Origin: Parcubacteria group bacterium CG11_big_fil_rev_8_21_14_0_20_41_14
Lineage (GTDB): Bacteria > Patescibacteriota > Patescibacteriia > UBA2169
NCBI GenBank assembly: GCA_002787075.1
Contig: PCVT01000016.1
Location: 1,780-10,100 of the forward strand
Direction: 5' to 3'
DNA: 8,321 nt
Part shown: positions 1 to 6,432 of the stretch, piece after piece
How positions within the stretch are numbered: position 1 is the first letter of the stretch
Layout of the letters: every line of letters starts with the position of its first letter
Notes under the pieces: generated by a model
Databases searched by the model: none
Seen by the model: only the letters and a program-made list of their open reading frames with translations
What the model was told of the DNA's origin: nothing
Made by a program: the position numbers and the translations under genes

Positions 1-1614
1 ACGCGCGTCCCGGACAGTGCCTCCCTCTGCCTTCAAAACCGAATGCTTGTGATAAAACGAATTAAAAATTTGAGAAAGCTCTAATAAATAATTGCACAAA
101 GCGCTTGGATTATAATTTTCAGCTGCGCTTGAAAGCACTTCTGGATATTGCATCAGTTTAAGAACAAGCTCTTTTTCTTCTTTTTCCGCTAACAAAGAAA
201 AATCAACATCATCTATTTCAGGCAATTCCATGTTCTCCAAAATGCTTGAAATTCTCGCGAATACATACTGAACATATGGCCCAGTAGAACCCTCAAACGA
301 AATTGCTTCTTTTGGATCAAAATGAATTGCCTGACTTGGAGTCACGCGCAAAAGCATAAACTTCAAAGCCCCAAGCCCGATTGCATCTGACCTTTGACCA
401 AGTTCAGCATCGCTAATTTCAGGGAATCGCTTTTTAATTTCTTTAGCAGCCAAATCCTCAACCTCGGCGATAATATCATCCGCGTCAACCACCTTGCCTT
501 CGCGGGACTTCATTTTTCCTTCAGGCAAAAACACTAACCCATAGGATAAATGGCGCAAATTTTTCGCCCACTCATATCCCAGCCTCTTTAAAATCTCAAA
601 CAAAACTTTGAAATGATATTCTTGCTCCTGGCCAACAACATAAATAAGAGAGTCAGCTTTGAATTCTTTCTGCCGCTCCACAGCCAAAGCCAAATCCTGA
701 GTAATATATATGCTCGTGCCATCAGCTCTTTGCAAAATCTTTTTATCCAAATCAATATCTTCCAAGTTAATTGAAACAGATCCATCCTCTTCTTTTTTGA
801 ACACATCCTTTAAAATACCCTGAGCCACTATTTCTTTTCCTGATTTATAGATTTCGCTTTCATAATAATCCTTGTCAAACTCGCTTCCAAGATCGCGATA
901 AGTATCCTCATATCCTTCATATACCCACTTATTCATTTGCTCCCAAAGTTTCACGACTTTTGCATCCCCTGCTTCCCATTTGCGCAATGCCTCTTGTGCC
1001 TCATCCATCATTGTCTCCTCATCAAACAAAACATAATATTTGCCAACAAAATGATCCCCCTTCATACCCGCGCTCTCTGGAGTTTCGTTATTGCCTAATT
1101 TCTGATACGCAACCAATGACTTCATAATATGAATGCCACGATCATTGATAATCTGAGTTTTAATAACTTCCGCGCCTTGGGACTCTAAAAGACAGCTCAA
1201 AGACATTCCCAGCATATTATTCCTTGCATGCCCTAAATGCAATGGCTTGTTTGTATTAGGAGAAGAATATTCAAGCACAATTTTTTGTTTTGTAATTTTG
1301 GATGATCCATACGCATTTTCCTGATTCAGAATGTCTGATAAAACTTCTTTGGATAGCATCCCCGAATCAACAAATATATTAAGATATCCAGCAATTGCTT
1401 CTGTTTTCGCGATAAGCTTGTCTTTAAGCGTTTCTGACAGTTTCTGCGCGATTTCCTGTGGACTCATCTTTAAATCCTTTGCAAACTTATGACAAGAAAC
1501 GGAAAAATCCCCGAATTGCGATTCAGGATAACTTAAATCAACTTCATCTAAAGCAATATTAAACTCCTTTTTAAACGCTTTCTTGATTTTTTCAGCGATC
1601 TTTTGCTTAATCAT
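1..1614 (-). CDS. argS: Arginyl-tRNA synthetase, C-terminus cut by the window edge
   Basis: Class Ia aminoacyl-tRNA synthetase that charges tRNA-Arg in the cytoplasm. My own translation of the minus strand is open from ATG at 1614 to the window edge (538 codons). The N-terminal tRNA-binding domain carries QFGDFSVSCHKFAKDL at about residues 35-50. The HIGH signature is HLGH (126-129) within SSPNTNKPLHLGHARNNMLG. The KMSK-type loop is degenerate, KMKSR (367-371), as is common in ArgRS. The DALR anticodon-binding domain begins near residue 430 and reaches FNSFYHKHSVLKAE, close to the usual end; family lengths suggest only some 20-40 residues are missing. The start is supported by a -10 element ending only 8 bases upstream of the ATG, so the mRNA is expected to be nearly leaderless; no Shine-Dalgarno is present. 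It is divergent from the carboxypeptidase gene. Confidence 0.96.
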   Translation of the reverse strand, partial: MIKQKIAEKIKKAFKKEFNIALDEVDLSYPESQFGDFSVSCHKFAKDLKMSPQEIAQKLSETLKDKLIAKTEAIAGYLNIFVDSGMLSKEVLSDILNQENAYGSSKITKQKIVLEYSSPNTNKPLHLGHARNNMLGMSLSCLLESQGAEVIKTQIINDRGIHIMKSLVAYQKLGNNETPESAGMKGDHFVGKYYVLFDEETMMDEAQEALRKWEAGDAKVVKLWEQMNKWVYEGYEDTYRDLGSEFDKDYYESEIYKSGKEIVAQGILKDVFKKEEDGSVSINLEDIDLDKKILQRADGTSIYITQDLALAVERQKEFKADSLIYVVGQEQEYHFKVLFEILKRLGYEWAKNLRHLSYGLVFLPEGKMKSREGKVVDADDIIAEVEDLAAKEIKKRFPEISDAELGQRSDAIGLGALKFMLLRVTPSQAIHFDPKEAISFEGSTGPYVQYVFARISSILENMELPEIDDVDFSLLAEKEEKELVLKLMQYPEVLSSAAENYNPSALCNYLLELSQIFNSFYHKHSVLKAEGGTVRDAR

Positions 1615-1622
1615 ATACAAAA

Positions 1623-1633
1623 AGATTACCATA
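1623..1633 (-). promoter_or_regulatory. Extended -10 promoter of argS
   Basis: On the minus strand this reads TATGGTAATCT: a TRTG-type extension followed by the -10 hexamer TAATCT. The expected transcription start, about 7 bases past the hexamer, is near 1616, two bases before the argS ATG (1614). No convincing -35 box was seen, as is usual for extended -10 promoters. It matches the other promoters in this window in the TGGTA core. The promoter role is inferred from sequence alone. Confidence 0.6.
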
Positions 1634-1654
1634 AAATCTGCAAAAATGCGAGAG

Positions 1655-1665
1655 TATGGTATAAT
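1655..1665 (+). promoter_or_regulatory. Extended -10 promoter of the D,D-carboxypeptidase gene
   Basis: TATGGTATAAT, a consensus extended -10 element; the 15 bases from 1655 to 1669 are identical to those at 4144-4158 in front of pilT. The predicted transcript starts near 1672, giving a leader of about 15 bases to the ATG at 1687. It stands back-to-back with the argS promoter (1623-1633) with 21 bases between them. A transcript starting here excludes the upstream in-frame TTG at 1603 as the start. Confidence 0.65.
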
Positions 1666-1682
1666 AAAACAAATAGCAAAAC

Positions 1683-1805
1683 CCAAATGACAAATTTCAA
1701 ACAAGCCACAAATTATAAATTCAAGATTCCAAACAAAAAAATTTCAAATTTAAGTTTTGGCATTGGGATTTTGTTTGGCATTGTAATTTTGACATTTGGC
1801 ATTCC
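1683..1805. repeat. Dispersed imperfect inverted repeat, copy 1, overlapping a signal-peptide coding region
   Basis: The left arm (about 1683-1746) is A/C-rich with CAAAT/TTCAAA units and begins CCAAATGACAAA (1683-1694). The right arm (about 1755-1805) is T/G-rich with TTTGGCATT units and contains TTTGACATTTGG (1788-1799), which pairs with the left-arm start at 11 of 12 positions. The same 12-base left-arm start and the TTTTGGCATT unit recur in copy 2 (2999-3127). The repeat covers the start codon and about the first 40 codons of the carboxypeptidase gene. Similar low-complexity palindromic repeats are, to my knowledge, common between genes in CPR genomes. Confidence 0.75.
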
Positions 1806-2988
1806 ATACCATGCCTTGGGCCAATCAGAAATAATTCTCTCCCAACGCGTGACAAAATCAGATCTACAAACCGGCTATACCATAACAACACAAGAAAAAG
1901 ACGCGTACATCACAATAAAACCAAACACATTAAACCATAGCGCTTTTGTTGAACTAATTAAGCCAGAATTCTACCCAGCCACTCTGCTTGATAAAGACCT
2001 TGTCTCAAACGTGTATCATTACGCGATTCTCCCAGCAACCGATAATCAGCTCTCAAACTCTATCGCGCTTAACATGCTCTATTCTAGCGAAGAAGCTAGA
2101 TACAAAGAAATATATATTTTTGATCAAAATCTCAGCTCTTGGCAGAATCTTGAAGGAAGTATTAACACGAAAACGCGCACTCTTACAGCGCAAACAAGCC
2201 AAGCAAGCGGATTTATAGCTGTGTTCGCGGACCATTTAGACAAAAGCGAATACTTAAAAGAAAAAATAAATTCTGAATCAATGCTAATTCTTGACGCGAA
2301 AACCGGCGAAATTCTTCTTGAGCGCGGGAGTGAAATACAAAGGCCAATAGCGAGCTTGACCAAGCTAATGACAGCTGCTGTATTCTTAGACCATAACCCA
2401 GGATGGAACGCGAAAATTTCCATGAAAGCCCAAGATGATACCATACCATCAAAAATTTATGTAAAAACTGGAGATGTGTTTACAACGCATGATCTGTTTT
2501 ACGCGACTCTTATAAAAAGCGCGAACAACGCGGCAAAAGCTCTTGCCCGCTCAACCGGGCTTACGCACCAAGAATTCGTGGATAAAATGAATCAAAAAGC
2601 CAAAGACCTTGGCATGGAAAACACGCATTATGTTGAAGTAACAGGACTTTCAAGTGAAAATGTCTCTACTGCGCATGACTTAATGATCCTATCCAAAAAT
2701 CTATTCGCGGACATGACATTTTTGCAAGCAACAACGCCAAAATATTTCACAATAGCAACAGCTACAGGCAAGCGAATTTCAATGCAGAATTCAAACAAGC
2801 TAATAAATTTGCCATATACCATTCTTGGCTCAAAAACTGGATTTACTTATGAAGCAGGCAGATGCTTAACCATGAAAGCAAAAAACAAATCAGGCAAAGA
2901 AGTAGTGGCTATTACCTTGGGCGCTGATCAAATCGGCGCGCAATGGGATGATATGAGGATATTATTAGACGCGACGCTGAAAGAATAA
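1687..2988 (+). CDS. Secreted serine-type D-alanyl-D-alanine carboxypeptidase (peptidase S11, DacA-like)
   Basis: Removes the terminal D-Ala from peptidoglycan stem peptides outside the cell membrane and so limits cross-linking. From ATG at 1687 the protein has 433 residues. A Lys/Asn-rich n-region is followed by a hydrophobic segment (about 22-41), giving a signal peptide or membrane anchor, with possible cleavage after ALG (43-45). A beta-rich domain of unassigned family spans about 46-190. The S11 domain follows with all three active-site motifs: SxxK as S223-L-T-K226, SxN as S278-A-N280, and KTG at 383-385. The C-terminal membrane-anchoring part of DacA is absent. An in-frame TTG at 1603 would add 28 residues but overlaps argS and lies upstream of the promoter, so I chose the ATG; no Shine-Dalgarno is seen. 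The transpeptidase gene follows after 14 bases, probably in the same operon. Confidence 0.92.
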   Translation: MTNFKQATNYKFKIPNKKISNLSFGIGILFGIVILTFGIPYHALGQSEIILSQRVTKSDLQTGYTITTQEKDAYITIKPNTLNHSAFVELIKPEFYPATLLDKDLVSNVYHYAILPATDNQLSNSIALNMLYSSEEARYKEIYIFDQNLSSWQNLEGSINTKTRTLTAQTSQASGFIAVFADHLDKSEYLKEKINSESMLILDAKTGEILLERGSEIQRPIASLTKLMTAAVFLDHNPGWNAKISMKAQDDTIPSKIYVKTGDVFTTHDLFYATLIKSANNAAKALARSTGLTHQEFVDKMNQKAKDLGMENTHYVEVTGLSSENVSTAHDLMILSKNLFADMTFLQATTPKYFTIATATGKRISMQNSNKLINLPYTILGSKTGFTYEAGRCLTMKAKNKSGKEVVAITLGADQIGAQWDDMRILLDATLKE

Positions 2989-2998
2989 TCTATAAAAT

Positions 2999-3127
2999 CC
3001 AAATGACAAAACTCAAATGTCAAACAAAACTCAAAGCTCAAATGACAAATGACAAAATAGTTAGCTTAAATTTTGGGTTTTGGATTTTGGCATTCCTTTG
3101 TCCTTTGTTATTTGGATTTTGGCATTC
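2999..3127. repeat. Dispersed imperfect inverted repeat, copy 2, overlapping a signal-peptide coding region
   Basis: The left arm (2999 to about 3058) is built of CAAATGACAAA/CAAATGTCAAA/CTCAAA units and starts with the same CCAAATGACAAA as copy 1. The right arm (about 3071-3127) is built of TTTTGGGTTTTGG and TTTTGGCATT units (3085-3094 and 3117-3126). The arms are imperfectly complementary. The element starts in the 14-base gap after the carboxypeptidase gene and covers the start region and hydrophobic segment of the next gene, the same arrangement as copy 1. Confidence 0.75.
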
Positions 3128-4139
3128 TGCAATAGTATACGCCAGCACCCAAACATACTCCTTCCCTCTCTCCTTTTCAGATGGATCGACCGCTAAGCTC
3201 ACGCTTCCATTTGATGAACTGCGATCCATTACTCAGATTGATTTAGGAGGCGATGGCACAAGCGAGATTCTTATTGGATCTCCTTCCGGAATAATTGGCA
3301 AAGTATATCTCGCGCGATTGGATGGATCAATAATTAATTCATGGGAAGCATATGACGCGCGATTCTCAGGCGGCGTAAATGTCGCGGCCGGAGATCTGGA
3401 TCAGGACAACATACCAGAAATCATCACAGCTCCAGCAGGAGGAGGCGGACCTCATGTGCGGATTTTTAATGGATTTGGAATTCCTAAAATAAATCCAGGA
3501 TTTTTCGCGGATGATAGAACATATCGCAATGGAGTGCATATTGCCATACAAAAATTCGAGCAAAATGAGCCAGCTTCTATTTCAGCGATCCTTAAAAAAG
3601 ATGGTAAAGAAATATTCAAAGCATTTACTCCAAGTGGAAATTTGATAAAAACATACCCTATCCCGCTTGAGCAGGAAGAAACAGGAAAAACAATCAACAT
3701 CGCAATACAGAAAAATAATCAAGCCCTGTCTTTGAGCGTTCCTGAAAAAGCACGCGCCATTGAATCAAACGAAAAAACAATAATCATTGATTTGTCTGAT
3801 CAATCATTTTCATATTATGAAAACGGATTTCGTATCAGCACATTCAAGACATCAACTGGCAGATATGGGTATAAAACGCCAATCGGAGAACACAAAATTC
3901 TGAACAAATCAAAACTTGCCTATTCTAAAACCTATGGATTATATATGCCATTCTGGATGGCATTCACTTCAAGAGGCCATGGCATTCATGAACTACCCTA
4001 CTGGCCAAGCGGGTATCGCGAAGGCGAGGATCATTTAGGAACCGCGGTTTCGCATGGATGCGTGCGCTTAGGAGTAGGATCTGCGGAAGAAGTGTTCAAC
4101 TGGGCAGATATTGGAACAAAAATTATCGTGCAAGAATAG
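3003..4139 (+). CDS. Secreted L,D-transpeptidase (YkuD) with N-terminal FG-GAP-like repeats
   Basis: Predicted to form or exchange L,D (3-3 type) peptidoglycan links, or attach protein to the wall, outside the membrane. From ATG 3003 it has 378 residues. A Lys-rich n-region precedes a very hydrophobic segment (about 22-46), with likely cleavage near A47. Two FG-GAP/VCBS-like beta-propeller repeats follow, with acidic loops at IDLGGDGTSEI (79-89) and AAGDLDQDNIPEI (128-140). The YkuD domain covers about 260-378, with GHGIHE (325-330) and the catalytic signature SHGCVR (350-355, nucleophile C353). A second ATG at 3042 (Met14) would also give a good signal peptide, so the exact start is uncertain. 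There is no Shine-Dalgarno. TATAAA at 2991-2996 could be a weak -10 placing a start at the ATG, but co-transcription with the upstream carboxypeptidase is simpler. Confidence 0.92.
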   Translation: MTKLKCQTKLKAQMTNDKIVSLNFGFWILAFLCPLLFGFWHSAIVYASTQTYSFPLSFSDGSTAKLTLPFDELRSITQIDLGGDGTSEILIGSPSGIIGKVYLARLDGSIINSWEAYDARFSGGVNVAAGDLDQDNIPEIITAPAGGGGPHVRIFNGFGIPKINPGFFADDRTYRNGVHIAIQKFEQNEPASISAILKKDGKEIFKAFTPSGNLIKTYPIPLEQEETGKTINIAIQKNNQALSLSVPEKARAIESNEKTIIIDLSDQSFSYYENGFRISTFKTSTGRYGYKTPIGEHKILNKSKLAYSKTYGLYMPFWMAFTSRGHGIHELPYWPSGYREGEDHLGTAVSHGCVRLGVGSAEEVFNWADIGTKIIVQE

Positions 4140-4143
4140 AAAA

Positions 4144-4154
4144 TATGGTATAAT
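4144..4154 (+). promoter_or_regulatory. Extended -10 promoter of pilT (predicted leaderless mRNA)
   Basis: TATGGTATAAT, with the hexamer TATAAT at 4149-4154. The pilT ATG begins at 4161, 6 bases past the hexamer, which is where RNA polymerase normally starts. The mRNA should therefore begin at or within a base of the start codon. The 15-base block from 4144 to 4158 is identical to that at 1655-1669. No -35 box is evident, and the element starts 4 bases after the transpeptidase stop codon. Confidence 0.7.
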
Positions 4155-4160
4155 AAAAAA

Positions 4161-5228
4161 ATGAAAACAAATATACAAGATAAAACAAAAATAAACGAGC
4201 TGTTTAATATAGCAGTAAATAATAAAGCAAGCGACTTGCATTTAGTCGCGGATCAAACGCCAATTCTAAGAATTGACGGATCTTTGCGCGCTATTGAAGG
4301 CCAAGAACCACTTACTAGCGAAAATATACAGCAAATTTTGTACCCAATTATATCAGAAGCACAAAAAGAAAAGCTCATAAAAGAGCGGGATTTGGACATG
4401 TCGTACGAAATTGAAGATGTAGCGCGATTCCGCATTAATATGCATTGGGAAAAAGGTAATCTTGGCATGGTTGCGCGCGTAGTTACGCATCATATTCCTA
4501 AAATGGAGGAAATCGCAATGCCTGAGGCAGCATACAAGCTTGCGCGCTTAAAAGACGGCCTTATACTTGTAACTGGGCCAACTGGATGCGGAAAATCAAC
4601 CACTCTAGCGGCAATGATCAACCTTATTAATTCCGAACGCAACTGCCATATTGTAACTTTGGAAGATCCGATTGAATTTATATTTGAGCCATCAGACAGC
4701 ATTGTAAAACAGCGCGAGCTAGGTAGCGATGTGCTCTCATTCGCCGCTGGATTGAAGCACACTTTAAGGCAGGATCCTGATGTTATCATGGTTGGAGAAA
4801 TGCGGGATTTGGAAACCATTGCAGCGACCATGACTTTGGCTGAAACTGGGCATTTGGTGCTCGCGACTCTGCATACGATCAACGCGGCGCAGACCGTGGA
4901 TAGAATTATAGATGTATTCCCTCCATATCAGCAGGATCAAATTCGGGTTCAGCTCTCCATGTCTTTAAGAGGAGTCATTTCCCAACGCCTGCTTGTAAAA
5001 AATCAAGGAGGAAGAATCGCGTCGCGCGAAATTCTGATCAACAATTCAGCTGTTTCAAACTTGATTCGGGAAAACAAAATAGCCCAGATAAAAACCGTTA
5101 TCCAAACATCTGCTGACATTGGAATGGTAACCATGGACCAGGATATTAAGCGGCTTTTCAAGGAAGGAGTAATAACAAAAGAAGCAGCAGTAAGCAATAT
5201 GATTGATCCGAGAACTTTGAGTACTTAA
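4161..5228 (+). CDS. pilT: Type IV pilus retraction ATPase PilT
   Basis: Hexameric secretion-type ATPase at the cytoplasmic base of the type IV pilus that drives fibre depolymerisation, and with it twitching, adhesion or DNA uptake. The 355 residues are full length for the family. Walker A is GPTGCGKST (139-147), the atypical Walker B region is DVIMVGEMRD (207-216), and the His box is GHLVLATLHT (230-239). The PilT-type signature TVDRIIDVFP and the AIRNLIRE-like region (here AVSNLIRENKIAQ) separate it from PilB/GspE. The start is supported by the position of the promoter immediately upstream. It is followed after 3 bases by the cNMP-GAF gene, with which it is very likely co-transcribed. No other pilus genes lie in this window. 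Confidence 0.96.
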   Translation: MKTNIQDKTKINELFNIAVNNKASDLHLVADQTPILRIDGSLRAIEGQEPLTSENIQQILYPIISEAQKEKLIKERDLDMSYEIEDVARFRINMHWEKGNLGMVARVVTHHIPKMEEIAMPEAAYKLARLKDGLILVTGPTGCGKSTTLAAMINLINSERNCHIVTLEDPIEFIFEPSDSIVKQRELGSDVLSFAAGLKHTLRQDPDVIMVGEMRDLETIAATMTLAETGHLVLATLHTINAAQTVDRIIDVFPPYQQDQIRVQLSMSLRGVISQRLLVKNQGGRIASREILINNSAVSNLIRENKIAQIKTVIQTSADIGMVTMDQDIKRLFKEGVITKEAAVSNMIDPRTLST

Positions 5229-5231
5229 ATT

Positions 5232-6173
5232 ATGATAGAGAATATCCAGCTATTTTCCGACTTTACAACGGAAGAGCAAAAAAAAATATCATCCCTAATA
5301 ATCGTTCAGCAATATCATGATTCAAGAACCGTGTATGCCTCGGGCGAGCCAAGCGAAAATCTGTTTATTATCCAAAAAGGCGCTGTATCTATAACGCATG
5401 AGTTGGACAGGGATATGGTAACCATTGCTAATTTAGAGCAAGGGTATTTTTTCGGCGAATCAGGAATTTTGAACAATAAGCAAATCCATCAATCAGAAGC
5501 AAGGGCAAGTAAAGATGACACTGTGATACTTAAATTAAGCAAAGACAATTTTGAAAAGCTAAAAATAGATAGCCCTGAAATCGCTCTGAAAATTCTGGAA
5601 AAAATCGCGTCAGTTTTATCAGAAAGATTAACAGAAGATACCACTCGCATCGCGATTATTTCCGCTATAAGCGATTTAATAAATATGCCCGAGCATTTGA
5701 ACAATATTGATTCTTTGGCAAGCGAGATTCTAGCTATAACTGTGCGCGCCATACCTTCTGCTGGAGCGTTTTTGGGAATATATAAAAAAGAAAATTCTGA
5801 TCAATTGGATATTATCGCCTCAATCGGCTTGTCTCCAAAACATATTCCAAAAACTTTTGCCGCTTCAAGCGACGCGTATATGCACAAGTTAAGAACTGAA
5901 GATGGGTCAATCAGAATTTCGTCAAGCGCGTACGCTATGAGCGAAAAATCATTTTACGCAAAGCGCAATTTGCTCGCGAAAAGCATTAAAGTTGAAGAAA
6001 AAAATATCGGCGTTTTAGCGCTCGCGGACAAAGCGCGCGGAGAATTTTCAAGCAATAATGTGCTTATGCTCTCTATTATATCTGGCCAAATTTCTTTTGC
6101 TTTGGAAGAAGCTCGATTGCGCGAGGAAAAAATAGGCCAAGAAGAGCTTAAAAGAGAATATGTTGGAATTTGA
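5232..6173 (+). CDS. Cyclic-nucleotide-binding-like (cap-ED) plus GAF domain protein
   Basis: A 313-residue cytoplasmic protein with no signal peptide and no membrane segment. The cNMP-binding-like beta-roll spans about 5-130, with the phosphate-binding-cassette region GYFFGESGIL ending at residue 80. It keeps the conserved FGE (74-76), but the position of the phosphate-contacting Arg of CRP appears to be His86, followed by Gln87, so classical cAMP binding is doubtful. A GAF-like domain covers about 150-295, ending in a charged helix (ALEEARLREEK). There is no DNA-binding helix-turn-helix, so this is not a CRP-type regulator. The ATG lies 3 bases after the pilT stop with no Shine-Dalgarno, suggesting translational coupling. 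By context I infer a sensory partner of PilT or of the pilus machinery; the ligand is unknown. Confidence 0.85.
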   Translation: MIENIQLFSDFTTEEQKKISSLIIVQQYHDSRTVYASGEPSENLFIIQKGAVSITHELDRDMVTIANLEQGYFFGESGILNNKQIHQSEARASKDDTVILKLSKDNFEKLKIDSPEIALKILEKIASVLSERLTEDTTRIAIISAISDLINMPEHLNNIDSLASEILAITVRAIPSAGAFLGIYKKENSDQLDIIASIGLSPKHIPKTFAASSDAYMHKLRTEDGSIRISSSAYAMSEKSFYAKRNLLAKSIKVEEKNIGVLALADKARGEFSSNNVLMLSIISGQISFALEEARLREEKIGQEELKREYVGI

Positions 6174-6192
6174 TTTTTTGATTATAGAATGC

Positions 6193-6220
6193 TTGATTTT
6201 TTAAAGTATTGTGGTAAGAT
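6193..6220 (+). promoter_or_regulatory. Promoter of the tRNA-Arg/tRNA-Lys pair
   Basis: TTGATT (6193-6198) and TAAGAT (6215-6220) are separated by 16 bases, and the -10 is extended by TGTGG. This is the only promoter here with a credible -35 box. The predicted start is near 6227, leaving about 6 bases of 5' leader before tRNA-Arg. No terminator hairpin was seen between the cNMP-GAF stop (6173) and this promoter, so read-through from pilT is possible. Confidence 0.55.
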
Positions 6221-6232
6221 GCTTTTCATTGC

Positions 6233-6309
6233 GCGCCCTTAGCTCAGCGGATTAGAGCGACTGGCTTCGGACCAGTAGGTCGGGGGTTCGAATCCCTCAG
6301 GGCGCACCA
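6233..6309 (+). tRNA. tRNA-Arg (anticodon UCG)
   Basis: A 77-base cloverleaf with encoded CCA. The acceptor GCGCCCT pairs with AGGGCGC, the D stem is GCTC/GAGC, and the anticodon stem is ACTGG/CCAGT around the loop CTTCGGA. The anticodon TCG is at 6267-6269. The T arm GGGGG-TTCGAAT-CCCTC has one G-U pair. A UCG anticodon can read CGA and, with wobble, other CGN codons. The gene for its charging enzyme, argS, lies in the same window but is transcribed separately. Confidence 0.95.
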
Positions 6310-6356
6310 GACTTCGCCAAGGCTACGGCTGGCTTGCAGCCATCCACATATATCAT
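6310..6356 (+). other. tRNA spacer with small hairpin
   Basis: A 47-base spacer between the two tRNAs. It contains GGCTG (6327-6331), loop GCTTG, CAGCC (6337-6341). The preceding ACTTCGCCAAGGCTACGGC resembles short G+C-rich intergenic motifs I associate with CPR genomes. It probably serves only as a processing spacer; no promoter was recognised in it, so the two tRNAs should be co-transcribed. Confidence 0.4.
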
Positions 6357-6432
6357 GCGCCGTTAGCTCAGTTGGTAGAGCAGCTCCCTCTTAAGGAGAT
6401 TGTCGGGGGTTCAAATCCCTCACGGCGCACCA
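6357..6432 (+). tRNA. tRNA-Lys (anticodon CUU)
   Basis: A 76-base cloverleaf with encoded CCA. The acceptor GCGCCGT pairs with ACGGCGC, the D stem is GCTC/GAGC, and the anticodon loop CTCTTAA carries anticodon CTT at 6390-6392. The T arm is GGGGG-TTCAAAT-CCCTC. The anticodon stem GCTCC/GGAGA has a G27-A43 mismatch, leaving four pairs; the gene otherwise looks functional. It reads AAG. The last bases (CACCA) also form the outer part of the terminator stem that follows. Confidence 0.94.

Noticed and set aside
588..806. 72-codon minus-strand open frame
   Set aside because: It lies wholly inside argS in another frame.
1603..1686. In-frame TTG start giving a 28-residue longer carboxypeptidase
   Set aside because: It overlaps the argS start and lies upstream of the predicted promoter at 1655-1665, so the transcript would not contain it.
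1683..3127. CRISPR array or tandem repeat array
   Set aside because: The repeated units are short, irregular and lack uniform spacers; they form two separate inverted repeats overlapping gene starts.
4112..4160. Riboswitch or structured leader before pilT
   Set aside because: The promoter leaves no room for a 5' leader before the ATG.
4490..4882. 130-codon minus-strand open frame opposite pilT
   Set aside because: It is the antisense shadow of the most conserved pilT region (Walker A to His box).
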